Shown piece by piece: positions 1-9,365 of a stretch of DNA of 63,316 nucleotides. Both the position numbers and the translations under genes were made by a program. This DNA comes from an uncultured Alteromonadaceae bacterium (GTDB lineage: Bacteria; Pseudomonadota; Gammaproteobacteria; Enterobacterales; Alteromonadaceae): positions 1-63,316 of the forward strand of contig CAJXMO010000021.1 of the NCBI GenBank assembly GCA_913056495.1, given 5' to 3'. Under the pieces are notes generated by a model that did no database searches, was not told where the DNA came from, and saw only the letters and a program-made list of their open reading frames with translations. Every line of letters starts with the position of its first letter. The first letter of the stretch is position 1.

Positions 1-103
1 GTCGAATGATCGGATCATGGAACGAGCTTTAAGTTCCTTTAAATTAATACTTTCTTATCCGAAGCTCAGGTTAATTAATCAATACAGCACTTTTTATTCA
101 AGT

Positions 104-1774
104 TTAAACAACGCAAGCGTCTTCAAAGGCTGATGTCTTTTGTTGTGATTCAATCGCTAAGGACTCTCGATATTCTGTAGCCTCGGCTTTCATTGTCCAA
201 TGAATATTGGTAATGCCAGCATGTTCGACAGCTTGCTTAACTTCACTCAGAGATATGTTAAAAAACTCTTTACGTGGGTTGACCTTATTAACTGACCGCA
301 ACATGAATTTTTGGTGTAGTTCTTTTTCGAGGTTAGGCGCATTATCACTATATATCATTGCGTGAACATCAAAAGAAAATGGAACTGAAGCATCCCCTAA
401 TTCTTTGACTCTATCCATTGGTTCTAGTCTCCTAGTCATGCCGATTTTAAATATTTTTTCTCCAAAGCTTCCTATATTGCTTATGATATAAACATGCCCT
501 CGTTTTGTTTGTTGAGCCATTGATATAGCTCTTAAACCTTTTTCTTCGGCTTCTTTGAGTTTAGCTTCTAATTCTAGTAGCTGGTTTTCATAGGCCGCTT
601 TTTGATCATCGCTTGCATCTTTAAGCTCTTTTCTAGCTTGCTCTAATGCTTTTTGTAAGAGACGTTCTTCTTTTTCTGCTTCTTTCTTTGCTTTTTCCAT
701 TTCTCGAATCGCTCTTTCTTCTTCTCTAATCTGAGCTTTAATGGCAGCTTGTTCTTCTTTTTCGATTTTTCTAAGTTCAAACGCAGCCACTGCCCATTTT
801 AATTCAGTAAGGCGAGCTTCTAAGTATTCTTGGTTTATACGTGCGTTCCTGAAAGGTTGGCCGTTATGATTTACTAATGCAAATGCATCCTCAATTTCTT
901 GCTTTATCTTACCGTAATTATCATGTTTAACTTTTGATAGGGCACTATCGACTTTACCGTTGAATGCGTCCACAGCAAAATGGATCGCATACATCCTTCT
1001 ATGATTTTCTACATAATCGCATTCAGCGGCATGACCTTCTTTAACGAGTGCTCTTATTCTTTTGCGCGCAGTTTTTAGCTCTTCTCCTGCTTCTTTATGA
1101 CTGAATTCGTCAGCTAAGTCATCCAGAATATTATGATTGGGTATGATATAGTCGTCTTTATATCCATTGATCGTATTTTTCATTGCTTGGATAGCAGCTT
1201 CATATAAGTCCGCTTTTTCCTTTGCCTCATACGCATCACCAGCTATTTCTTTTGCTTTGTGCTCTGCAAATGAAAGTGTTTTTTCGGCTTCTTCCCTAGC
1301 ATCAGACTTGATTTGAACTGCTTTGTCTTTTGACTGAGTTAACCTTTCATTGATATCGGCACGAATAGATTTAGCTTCAACATTTGCTAAGTCAATAATG
1401 TTGTTTGCTTTTTCTTTAGCGTTGTTTTCTATTTCTTTGGCCTTTGAATTAGCTGAATTTAAAATAGAATCTGCCTGTGTACGAATACGCTCAGAGTCAT
1501 CCAAATTTAGGTTCGCTGATTTTATTATTTCTTCACAGTGACGTTCAATATCAGTAATCGGCTCATACTTTTTATTTAATTCTTCAACTTTAGCGTGATT
1601 GGATTTAAGTTCATTTTCGAGATAGGTAAGTTGAGTTTGTTTATCTAAGATTTTCTTTCTTAAATACTGCTTCTGCTTTCTTGCCCTTAGGTAATAGCCG
1701 AGAAATAATATAATCGGAACAAAGTAGAATGCTAGAAAAAGTAGTTCAGTTATTTGAAAGTTCTTGTAATCCAT
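104..1774 (-). CDS. SNIPE-like membrane-anchored DUF4041 / T5orf172 nuclease
   Basis: This 556-aa protein has one N-terminal membrane segment (about residues 4-24), then a long charged coiled coil rich in Ala/Glu/Lys, a DUF4041-like region (about 180-330), a second Glu/Lys coiled coil, and a C-terminal T5orf172/GIY-YIG-like domain (about 425-515). The nuclease-type residues seen are VYII, FKIG, the Arg of DRVKEL and the Glu of LEKELH. The same architecture occurs in SNIPE, a membrane-bound nuclease reported to cut phage DNA during injection; that function is inferred here. I chose the ATG at 1774, because an open frame reaches 1843 but its extra 23 residues break the membrane-anchor start. 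It lies 93 bp behind mshQ on the same strand. An alternative is another DUF4041 protein without defence activity. Confidence 0.8.
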   Translation of the reverse strand: MDYKNFQITELLFLAFYFVPIILFLGYYLRARKQKQYLRKKILDKQTQLTYLENELKSNHAKVEELNKKYEPITDIERHCEEIIKSANLNLDDSERIRTQADSILNSANSKAKEIENNAKEKANNIIDLANVEAKSIRADINERLTQSKDKAVQIKSDAREEAEKTLSFAEHKAKEIAGDAYEAKEKADLYEAAIQAMKNTINGYKDDYIIPNHNILDDLADEFSHKEAGEELKTARKRIRALVKEGHAAECDYVENHRRMYAIHFAVDAFNGKVDSALSKVKHDNYGKIKQEIEDAFALVNHNGQPFRNARINQEYLEARLTELKWAVAAFELRKIEKEEQAAIKAQIREEERAIREMEKAKKEAEKEERLLQKALEQARKELKDASDDQKAAYENQLLELEAKLKEAEEKGLRAISMAQQTKRGHVYIISNIGSFGEKIFKIGMTRRLEPMDRVKELGDASVPFSFDVHAMIYSDNAPNLEKELHQKFMLRSVNKVNPRKEFFNISLSEVKQAVEHAGITNIHWTMKAEATEYRESLAIESQQKTSAFEDACVV

Positions 1775-1867
1775 ATGTATCCATTTTATTTCCGTTTGAT
1801 AAAAATATAGCCTCTGAGTAAATAGGCTCCAATTTGTCGTCAAGCGTTTTGCTATACTAACTGCACT

Positions 1868-4800
1868 TTATTTCACGGCTTCTCGCCAATATAGAACTCT
1901 GTCATTGCCTCGGTATAACCCCCATATGAGTTCGGAATTAATTTGAGTATCCAGCGTATTATCTGCATTCCAGTCATGTTGAAGATAAGGAACCTGGGTT
2001 AAATCAATTTGATTACTGAGGGTGCCTGAATTGCCAGCTCCCGGTGCATTAAAATTAAATATAAAATAGCCATTTTGGCTTTCTACATCGGCGGCCGATG
2101 TGAGTGGCGCTGATAAACTAGTTGTTTTATTGGTATTCAGGCTATAGCTGTTTTGCCAATTATCACCTGAGTTGTGACTGCTGCCGCCAAAGGTGAAGGC
2201 GTCACTGGTGAGTTGCGTTTGACTATCGTCTGTAGCAGTTACCCAGCCAGATGCCGAATAAGTTTGAATATATACCGGCAGAGTTAATGCGTCGGTTTCG
2301 GGGCCAAAATTATTGTCAGTGACTAAACGGCCGGAGCGGATACTGGCTGAGTCGGGTGAAATACTTTTGTCTTGCTGATTGGTGATTTGATTCAGGCTGG
2401 CATCAACAAAAAATTCAGCATTAAAAGTTAAACGGATATCGGATTCAAAAGGCAGTAGCTCAGAGTTTGCAGCGGTTTTGGTGTAGCTTAGAGTATCATC
2501 CGGTGATAATTGATAAATGTAGCTGCCGTCATTGTTAGCCGTTAAAGTGCCGTTTTTAAAATCAACCGTTATTGTTTTACCCTCGGCGCTGCTTGCAGAT
2601 AGCTGGCCGGGATCAAAAGCCAGATTGGCTGTATTGAGTGCCGGGGAATAATTATATAAGGTTTCACCCAGCGCATTTTCTGCCAGTATCTGCACTTTAG
2701 GAACGGTTTGATATGAAAAGTTCTGACCTAAATAGTTGTACCAGTTAATGCCTGAATTGATGACTTCTTCAAACTGACCTTGTATCCGGCCATCCGTAAA
2801 ACCAGAGGGCAGGGTATCAGAAGCCTGGTAAACCGCTAAATTATCCGGAATAAACAGACCTAAATCCAGTGTATTTGAGATGACCGATAAGCCGGAAGAT
2901 AGATAATCCGCATCTTGCACAGTTAACTGAAAGCGGCCAACTTCGTTAATTTGGGCTTGAGTAAATTCAAATCGTCCACTGCTAAAGCTTATATTGTCAG
3001 CGGCTTGAAAATTGGCACTGCCGATAGCAGCTGAGCTGAGTGACGAACCGGATGCGTTGTAACTAAATACGGCTTCTTGGCCAGTGTAGCTGGCACCGGT
3101 AGGTACTTCTCTTGCTAGTTTAAGTTGTACATTGTCTGGCTGATAATTAGGTGTCGGGCTGCCGTCACTGCACTGAGCCTGTAACTGATAGCTAAAGTGA
3201 GTGGCGGCTATCTGGTGTTGGGTATTGCTGGCCGTTAGTGCAAACTCAGCCGGCGCTAAAGTTAACTGGCCGGTGCCCGTTGCCAGAATATTTTCAGGAT
3301 CCGATGCTGTGATACTGATAGTGCCTGCATCGGCATAATTAACGGCCAGACTGGCCTGTGCACTACTGTTAAAGCTGAGCGTTGTTGTTTGTGAAACGCC
3401 TGCTGTGTATAAGGTGTTATTTAAACTGGCTTGAGTATTTTCAGGGTTATTTGCCGGGCTGGCATAACTGAAAGATAAATTGACAGATTTATTGCCTTGC
3501 CATGCTGGCGCACAGTTTAAGGATTGATCGGATTTTAATGCCTGAATATTTAAGCTGAGATCAGCGCAGCTGCGGCCACTGGCCTGGCTGACAAATAATC
3601 CTGAATCACTGAACTGGATTTCACAGTTGCTCGCATTACCTGAGTTATCTTTGCAAATGACACCGGCGTTGGGTGAGAGCGCACTCAGGTTCAGGCTGAC
3701 AGCTTGTTCACCCGCCTGAGTAAAATTGCTTGTTTTACTACCGGTAAAGGCATCTGCGTTTATTATACTTGTCGTGCCGGAAATGACTTTATTTAATGTG
3801 GCGCTGGCTTGCTCTGTGGCTATCTGAGTGCAACTCGCATCAAGACAGGTTTTAACGCTCACCTCTGCGCCAATGCAGCTTAGCGCTGTTGTTGGGTGAA
3901 TAATTTCGTAATGATCAATCTGTTCCGGATTATTGGTATAACCGACAGTGCTTTCGCAATCACTGCTCCACATAAGTTTATCTATTTCACCGTCTTCAAT
4001 TGCGCAAGCTGTTGCTTTGTTTCCGGGTGGTTCAATCAAAGTTGATGCTTGCGGGGATTGAGTTAAACAGTCATCCCATTCATTTTCGTTACCTTCACCC
4101 TGTTGATATTTGAGGTAATGAACCAGTTTGCCTTCATCATCTACCAGCAGGATTTCCTGAAAATTGTTATGCCAGTCGACTTCTTCTTTTAAAAATAAAT
4201 GGGTGATTGGTGGCGAGGTATAGCCGTTGCCGCCATCCGTAAAAACCAGATATTGACCTTGTTCAAAATATTTATCCGAATTGAATAATTCAAACTCAAA
4301 CTGACTGCCTTTTTTGGCGCCGTGCGCCTTAATTTTCCAGCCTTTCAGATTAATGCCGTCAGGCGTATTGTTTGTATATAGCTCAATCCAGTTTTTATTG
4401 CTTTCAACATGAAATTCATTAATCGTTACTTTGGATATATTGTCACTTTCCGCCGGGCAGGAAGCCATGCCTGAAGAGGTAGTACACATATCTCCAAAGT
4501 CGACCTGAGTTGGATCGCCTGAATATTCCACTATCGCATTTCCACGCACGGTCAGGTTGCCAACTGACATTCGGCCAGTAAAAACGGCATCATTATCCAG
4601 AACGACTCTACCTTGATTTGCCTGACTATCAACATATAAAAAGGAAGTGACTTTGGCGCTGGAAGTCATATTAAAACTGTTGCCGGGGAGTTCTCCGTGG
4701 ACATATAAAATCATATTATTTGCCGAACCATCAGCGTTGATTTTACTATCATTATTGACGGTTAGCGCGTTTTTTACATGAATCTTTACAGCGCCAGAAC

Positions 4801-5371
4801 CAGAACTTTGATCGACAGTAATTGTGCCATTAGCCATGTTAAGGCTATTAAAAAAATAGTCTCCCGGTGGGAGAATTAAATGTGCTCCTTCATCAAATTT
4901 AACATCGCCAAATCGGTATTTTGAGTTCACTTCTGAGACTTTATAGGTTGGCACACAGCTACCATTTAGCGTCAGGTTGCCATAATCATGCTGGGTAAAA
5001 ATTTCTTCACTGTAACACGGATAGGTATAAGACTTGTTTAATGAACCAGAAACCGGGTTTTCAAACTCGGGTAATTCGGCAGATAAAGCTGGCGCACCGC
5101 TTATTTCACATTGAAAGGTATTGTAGCCTTTTCCATTTTTTTTAGTCTCAGCACAACTCGTTGTCGGGCCCCATTCGTTCATACTGGTAAAAGGTAACTC
5201 TGTTGGTTGAGGGTCATCAATAATCTGTCCAGAGTTCCAGATAACAAACTCACCTGTTAGGCTGTTTGACGCTATGGCTCCCGGAAAAACCGCGTCACAA
5301 GACGGTGCTGCATAAGCAAATACGGGCAAATAAAGACAGCTAGTTACAAGCAGTGTTTTCGTGATACTCAT
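1868..5371 (-). CDS. mshQ: MSHA biogenesis protein MshQ (DUF6701), large secreted protein
   Basis: At 1167 aa this is the last gene of the MSHA operon. It starts with a signal peptide (MSITKTLLVTSCLYLPVFAYA), followed by a polymer-forming/adhesin-like region. Near residues 310-430 comes a segment that reads like a lamin-tail domain (INEFHVESNKNWIELY, then GWKIKAHG). The C-terminal half is the long beta-rich DUF6701 region typical of MshQ. It overlaps mshP by four bases (ATGA), so it is translationally coupled to it. In characterised msh loci MshQ is the terminal, least understood component and may sit at the pilus tip or cell surface. The lamin-tail insertion is not something I associate with the Vibrio protein. 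Confidence 0.85.
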   Translation of the reverse strand: MSITKTLLVTSCLYLPVFAYAAPSCDAVFPGAIASNSLTGEFVIWNSGQIIDDPQPTELPFTSMNEWGPTTSCAETKKNGKGYNTFQCEISGAPALSAELPEFENPVSGSLNKSYTYPCYSEEIFTQHDYGNLTLNGSCVPTYKVSEVNSKYRFGDVKFDEGAHLILPPGDYFFNSLNMANGTITVDQSSGSGAVKIHVKNALTVNNDSKINADGSANNMILYVHGELPGNSFNMTSSAKVTSFLYVDSQANQGRVVLDNDAVFTGRMSVGNLTVRGNAIVEYSGDPTQVDFGDMCTTSSGMASCPAESDNISKVTINEFHVESNKNWIELYTNNTPDGINLKGWKIKAHGAKKGSQFEFELFNSDKYFEQGQYLVFTDGGNGYTSPPITHLFLKEEVDWHNNFQEILLVDDEGKLVHYLKYQQGEGNENEWDDCLTQSPQASTLIEPPGNKATACAIEDGEIDKLMWSSDCESTVGYTNNPEQIDHYEIIHPTTALSCIGAEVSVKTCLDASCTQIATEQASATLNKVISGTTSIINADAFTGSKTSNFTQAGEQAVSLNLSALSPNAGVICKDNSGNASNCEIQFSDSGLFVSQASGRSCADLSLNIQALKSDQSLNCAPAWQGNKSVNLSFSYASPANNPENTQASLNNTLYTAGVSQTTTLSFNSSAQASLAVNYADAGTISITASDPENILATGTGQLTLAPAEFALTASNTQHQIAATHFSYQLQAQCSDGSPTPNYQPDNVQLKLAREVPTGASYTGQEAVFSYNASGSSLSSAAIGSANFQAADNISFSSGRFEFTQAQINEVGRFQLTVQDADYLSSGLSVISNTLDLGLFIPDNLAVYQASDTLPSGFTDGRIQGQFEEVINSGINWYNYLGQNFSYQTVPKVQILAENALGETLYNYSPALNTANLAFDPGQLSASSAEGKTITVDFKNGTLTANNDGSYIYQLSPDDTLSYTKTAANSELLPFESDIRLTFNAEFFVDASLNQITNQQDKSISPDSASIRSGRLVTDNNFGPETDALTLPVYIQTYSASGWVTATDDSQTQLTSDAFTFGGSSHNSGDNWQNSYSLNTNKTTSLSAPLTSAADVESQNGYFIFNFNAPGAGNSGTLSNQIDLTQVPYLQHDWNADNTLDTQINSELIWGLYRGNDRVLYWREAVK

Positions 5372-5814
5372 GAGCCAATTGCCTCAATTACAAGCTGTCG
5401 GGAAGTTGTGAGTGTTGAGTGAGTGCATTGCCCGGTTGCCGTAATAATAAATAAATCTTTGCCATTATTAACATTTTCCCGAGTTTCGCAGCTTAAACTG
5501 ACTGCGCAACGATTAAAAGCATTAGCATCTGGCAGACTAACTGGACTGGCAGTTACCTCAGCACAACTGGTGGCCTGCTCACTATTGAGTGGATAAAGTC
5601 TGGCCAGTCCGATTTCAAGGCCGCTTTTGGCGGATAATAATGCACGCAGCCCTATTACTTCATAAGCTGTATTATTTCCGCCGACACTGATAGTGCGCAT
5701 GATCCCAGCCAATAAAATAGCCATAAAAACGATAATAAACAAACCGGTAGCTATCATACTTCCGCTCTGTTGATGCTTAGCTGTTGTTCTTTTTAGCAAA
5801 GGGTTATGGCGCAT
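5368..5814 (-). CDS. mshP: MSHA minor pilus protein MshP (PilX-like)
   Basis: A 148-aa protein with a basic N-terminal leader and one hydrophobic segment (about residues 20-42, IATGLFIIVFMAILLAGIM), followed by a small Cys-containing soluble domain. It lacks the Glu at position +5 of a classical type IV prepilin, as PilX/GspK-like subunits often do. The start overlaps the end of mshO by 11 bp and the stop overlaps mshQ by four bases. Position between mshO and mshQ fits mshP of Vibrio and Shewanella. It is likely a minor pilin needed for assembly or tip formation. Confidence 0.82.
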   Translation of the reverse strand: MRHNPLLKRTTAKHQQSGSMIATGLFIIVFMAILLAGIMRTISVGGNNTAYEVIGLRALLSAKSGLEIGLARLYPLNSEQATSCAEVTASPVSLPDANAFNRCAVSLSCETRENVNNGKDLFIITATGQCTHSTLTTSRQLVIEAIGS

Positions 5815-6628
5815 TCGGTACCTGTACTAAATGATAAAAAAACATATCTTCGCTGTTGTCGGTTGCCCGAGAGAACTTTAAATATAGTGCAACCTGAGCA
5901 TGGCGGATTAAGCCACTTGAATCCAGTCTGAACGGTGGCTCGCTGGCAAGTGTATTATTAACCTGTTCGGCCATTAAATGATAACTGACACCCGAGAGCG
6001 ATTTAAGCTGTGTTGGAGTTAATTGATTAATACTGGCCTGATAACCCTGGTAGCGATAAATCTGGCTGTTTTCTAAGCAATAACTTACCGGTGTTTGCCA
6101 GATATAATAACGTTTGGCCGGGGAGTTTGCCGCAAAGCTGATATTGCTGGCAAAATTAATCACCTGACTGCCATCTGTTGCTATGTTTTCGGCTGAATCT
6201 ATTGTAAATGTTTGAAACTCAGAGCTGTCATATACTTTATTCGGGTGGGTTGGGTAAATACTGATGGTTTGCCCGCCTGTCAGCGCATCGCTTGACGGGC
6301 TAATCAGCGTAGCTTGATCGTCAGTTGAGTTCACGGGTATTGATAAATAACTGCCACTGGTGACAATAGGTGCAAACTCCATACAAGCGTAAGTCGCGCT
6401 GTTTAATACTCTTATGCTATAGGGAACAGCTTGTCTGAGTTCGCAGGTTAGGCGCTCAACAACAAAACGGCTGTCATCCAGTACGCGTTGCCGCTCAGTC
6501 ACATCAATATAGTACTGCGCGCCCCAGCCAACGAAGCGAGCACTAAATGTACCCACTATGCCTAAAATCACGATAACCAAAATGAGTTCAACCAGTGTAA
6601 AGCCTGTGTTTTTATGAGAAATGATCAT
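5804..6628 (-). CDS. mshO: MSHA minor pilin MshO
   Basis: A 274-aa type IV prepilin-like protein. The prepilin peptidase site is MIISHKNTG/FTLVELILV, with Gly at -1 and Glu at +5, followed by a hydrophobic helix and a larger globular domain. The size and the order D-O-P-Q identify it as MshO, a PilW-like minor pilin. It begins inside the mshD stop codon (TAATG overlap), showing tight translational coupling. It should be processed by a PilD peptidase encoded elsewhere and placed in the inner-membrane minor pilin complex. Confidence 0.87.
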   Translation of the reverse strand: MIISHKNTGFTLVELILVIVILGIVGTFSARFVGWGAQYYIDVTERQRVLDDSRFVVERLTCELRQAVPYSIRVLNSATYACMEFAPIVTSGSYLSIPVNSTDDQATLISPSSDALTGGQTISIYPTHPNKVYDSSEFQTFTIDSAENIATDGSQVINFASNISFAANSPAKRYYIWQTPVSYCLENSQIYRYQGYQASINQLTPTQLKSLSGVSYHLMAEQVNNTLASEPPFRLDSSGLIRHAQVALYLKFSRATDNSEDMFFYHLVQVPNAP

Positions 6629-7188
6629 TAATAATTTCCCTTATAACTCGCAAACCGGGTTTGATGACCAAGCGGATCCGTTATTGTTATTTGGATAAGC
6701 TTAAACTGGCCGATTGTTGAATCAGCTATGGCGTCAAAATTGGCATCATAAAAGACACTGACTGAAACATTAAATGCCTCGTAACCGGCTTCAAGATCAG
6801 AATTACTGGCAATATTTAAGCTGACAACTGCATCTCCGCTCGCCGTAAAATTATGATAATCGTCAACATCATCAAACAGGCTACGATCACTTTCACCTGT
6901 ATCCGGTCCCAACTGGCTAGGGGACGTGCAGTCAAGCGCATTTAAATCGGCACTGCTGCAACGAATTAAGCCACCGGTGCGACTTGAATTTTCATCAAAC
7001 GATTTTGCCAGTATTTCATTCATCATAGCTGCGCCTAGCTCTGAAGCTCTGACCTGATGCCAGGGGTCGGCGACAAACCGGTTGCTGTTTTGCAATACAT
7101 TCGTAAAAAACAAGACAGCCACAGATATCAGCATAATGCCCACAATTAGCTCAATTAATGTAAAACCTTTATCCGTCAGAGTTTTCAT
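6628..7188 (-). CDS. mshD: MSHA minor pilin MshD
   Basis: A 186-aa prepilin with leader MKTLTDKG/FTLIELIVG (Gly at -1, Glu at +5), a single hydrophobic N-terminal helix and a PilV-like globular domain holding a Cys pair (LIRCSSADLNALDC). It overlaps mshC by four bases upstream and mshO by one base downstream. Order and size match MshD. It is probably a minor pilin that primes pilus assembly. Confidence 0.87.
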   Translation of the reverse strand: MKTLTDKGFTLIELIVGIMLISVAVLFFTNVLQNSNRFVADPWHQVRASELGAAMMNEILAKSFDENSSRTGGLIRCSSADLNALDCTSPSQLGPDTGESDRSLFDDVDDYHNFTASGDAVVSLNIASNSDLEAGYEAFNVSVSVFYDANFDAIADSTIGQFKLIQITITDPLGHQTRFASYKGNY

Positions 7189-7676
7189 AAATGAATATAA
7201 CCCTGAGCTTCAATATAAATGGTTTCAGTTTGACCATTGATTGTCAGAGCGATATTGCAGCCCCGTGAGCAAAGGTTTTCAGGGATGCCAAGCGAATTAA
7301 ATGTGATTTGATAATAAGTGGTGACCGGGTAACCATTTACTTTTATTCGTAATTTAGAACTGATAGCTTCGGCCTGTGTATAACCTAAATAATCCGGGTT
7401 AAAGGTAGCTGGCAGAGTTTGTATTGTGCAGTCGGAAGTTTGCTGTCCAAAGCGAATACTATTCACCAGTACCTTATAACAGCCGGTGGTTTGGGTATTT
7501 TGCATTGACTGTAATTGGGTGTGGCGCAATAAAGACAATAATCTGTCTCTGGCTTCAATAAGAGAGGAGTCTTTATTAATTAACGTGAGTTTAGGCAGAG
7601 TTGTCACGGCCAGTATGCCAATTAAGATAATGACAAAAATAAGTTCTACTAGAGTAAAACCTGAGCTACGTGACAT
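7185..7676 (-). CDS. mshC: MSHA minor pilin MshC
   Basis: A 163-aa prepilin with a very short leader (MSRSSG/FTLVELIFVIIL), Glu at +5, and a GspH/FimT-like C-terminal domain with two Cys (ENLCSRGC). It follows mshA after 35 bp. No terminator-like hairpin is visible in that gap, so mshA and mshC are probably cotranscribed. Order identifies it as MshC, a minor pilin. Confidence 0.86.
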   Translation of the reverse strand: MSRSSGFTLVELIFVIILIGILAVTTLPKLTLINKDSSLIEARDRLLSLLRHTQLQSMQNTQTTGCYKVLVNSIRFGQQTSDCTIQTLPATFNPDYLGYTQAEAISSKLRIKVNGYPVTTYYQITFNSLGIPENLCSRGCNIALTINGQTETIYIEAQGYIHL

Positions 7677-7711
7677 CTCTGTAAAGGAACAATTTTTCTA
7701 AGCTAAATTGC

Positions 7712-8146
7712 TTAAGAGCAACTTCTTGAAACAGTCGCTGGCGTCGATGAATCTGATGCTTCCGTATAAGTTACAGTACAGCCATCTTTCTCCAGAGTAT
7801 AGGTATTTGTTGCTGCGCTTGTATTTCCAGGCGTCCAACCTTGAGGTATATCAATTACTACACCGACACCAGCATTACTGGCTTCAGGATAACCAAATAC
7901 CATTTCAATCGTGCCCAAGTTTGAATCACTGACAGAATCATCTTCAGCCGTATTCCCAGAAACAAGTGCTTTACCATGTGTCATAGACATTGCGCTGGTG
8001 ATTGAACCAACAATACCATCTGCTACAGCCCCGTTTGCTTCATCTTGAACACCGATAAACTTAGGTGCAGCGGTAACCGCTAAAATACCTAATACGACAA
8101 TGACGACAATCAGTTCGATTAATGTAAAACCCTGATTCTTTTTCAT
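7712..8146 (-). CDS. mshA: MSHA major pilin MshA
   Basis: The 144-aa major structural pilin. The prepilin site is MKKNQG/FTLIELIVV with Glu at +5, followed by the hydrophobic polymerisation helix and a small domain with a C-terminal Cys pair (DGC...SC) that should form the D-region disulfide. I chose the ATG at 8146 rather than one four codons upstream, because GAGGTG sits 5-6 bases before it and the resulting leader has the classic six residues. It is preceded by a 100-bp gap with a hairpin, unlike the overlapping genes around it. This allows separate, higher expression of the major pilin. Confidence 0.9.
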   Translation of the reverse strand: MKKNQGFTLIELIVVIVVLGILAVTAAPKFIGVQDEANGAVADGIVGSITSAMSMTHGKALVSGNTAEDDSVSDSNLGTIEMVFGYPEASNAGVGVVIDIPQGWTPGNTSAATNTYTLEKDGCTVTYTEASDSSTPATVSRSCS

Positions 8147-8203
8147 ATAACACCTCATGTAAATTTATTAAGACTAATTTAATTTATTTAGGCCTGTAAT
8201 ACC

Positions 8204-8218
8204 ACCTCTTGAAGAGGT
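8204..8218. promoter_or_regulatory. Perfect 15-base palindromic hairpin in the mshB-mshA gap
   Basis: ACCTCTTGAAGAGGT forms a compact hairpin between mshB and mshA. No T tract follows on the minus strand, so it is not an ordinary terminator. A processing or stability element that raises mshA over its neighbours, or an operator, is more likely. Function is inferred. Confidence 0.45.
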
Positions 8219-8268
8219 TAGACCTGTGTATTTTCCATAATTCTTTTATCTAGATAGCAAACCATTCA

Positions 8269-8868
8269 TTAATTGTTGCTAAATACACTCACCTGACCGG
8301 TTTGTGGTAAATATTCAAAGCCGTTACCTGCGCCTGTACCACTTGGCGCAGCACTGTTACTTTTGACGGTTTGAACCAAGTAATATAAACAAGTGCTTTG
8401 TCCACCGCTGCTGCCTGTTGTAGTGTAATAATCATTTTCTGCAAAGCTGGCTGAGTTATTGCCACTAAAGCTGGTTGTAATTTTAGGCGAACTTTGCAAA
8501 ATACTGATAAATATTGCCTGGCAGTCAGCTGCTGTTAGTGCACTGGCGCTTGAATTTGAATCATCCGCGCCGCCAGTCGGGTAGCCGCGATTTGGATCAA
8601 CTGCAACAGTCACGCCATCCAGATTAACGGTTGCTGAGTTTGTACCCGTATTTGAACCAGGGCGACCTTCTAACTCCCACTGGGAACGAACTAAGCCGAC
8701 AGCGGTTGCAAACCCGCCTGCAACCCCTTCTACGGTCGCATCTTCGGCATCATCGGTTACACTCAATAATCTGGGTAAAGCCGTTGCGGCGAGCAAACCT
8801 AAAATAATGATTACAATGACTAATTCCACCAGTGAAAAACCAGTTTGTTTAGTGCTTATTGAGCGCAT
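8269..8868 (-). CDS. mshB: MSHA pilin-like protein MshB
   Basis: A 199-aa prepilin with leader MRSISTKQTG/FSLVELVIVIIILG (Glu at +5) and an MshA-like fold that starts TALPRLLSVTDDAEDATVEG. It carries a Cys pair (AADCQAIF and STCLYYL). The start codon overlaps the mshF stop (TAATG). In msh operons the prepilin gene just before mshA is mshB, a minor pilin paralogous to MshA. Confidence 0.87.
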   Translation of the reverse strand: MRSISTKQTGFSLVELVIVIIILGLLAATALPRLLSVTDDAEDATVEGVAGGFATAVGLVRSQWELEGRPGSNTGTNSATVNLDGVTVAVDPNRGYPTGGADDSNSSASALTAADCQAIFISILQSSPKITTSFSGNNSASFAENDYYTTTGSSGGQSTCLYYLVQTVKSNSAAPSGTGAGNGFEYLPQTGQVSVFSNN

Positions 8869-9365
8869 TAATCTACTCCTTTATTGTGGACACTCACTTG
8901 TCCACTGTTGATCTGATAAATCAAAATGTGACTTTTATTAAGCCTAAAGATACAAGTCTTATCTTTAAACTTGGATTTTATGTCCTGATGAATGACTTTC
9001 ATCGGCTGCTTTAATAACTTTCGCCATAAAATTTCACAGCCGTCAGCGTTTAACGGCCTAACTTGCGGCCAACCATTTTGACTCATTTCAATCTGAATAA
9101 AATCATCCGGATTGTCTAGATGACTATAGAGTTTAACCGCACCGGGTCTGGCCAGTCTTAGCCACTCCACATGAGTCAGGTTAACTGCATTTTTAAATTC
9201 ATTCGCAACCAATTTAAAACTGGTTGAGGTCGCCTGATCTTCAGTCTCTTCAAATTGATTTAACCAAATCATCATCAAGCTGAACGTAATGCATAAAGCT
9301 AACACCATTTTATACATTAAATATTGGTTTTGTTTAACTTTTTTCGCATTCGGAGCGGTTTGCAT
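8868..9365 (-). CDS. mshF: MSHA biogenesis protein MshF
   Basis: A 165-aa bitopic inner-membrane protein with one membrane segment (about residues 18-36, MVLALCITFSLMMIWL) and a periplasmic C-terminal domain of unknown fold with two Cys. I chose the ATG at 9365, which overlaps the mshG stop (TGATG), although an open frame runs 33 bp further upstream inside mshG. The position between mshG and mshB defines MshF. Its exact role in the pilus machine is not known. Confidence 0.8.
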   Translation of the reverse strand: MQTAPNAKKVKQNQYLMYKMVLALCITFSLMMIWLNQFEETEDQATSTSFKLVANEFKNAVNLTHVEWLRLARPGAVKLYSHLDNPDDFIQIEMSQNGWPQVRPLNADGCEILWRKLLKQPMKVIHQDIKSKFKDKTCIFRLNKSHILIYQINSGQVSVHNKGVD

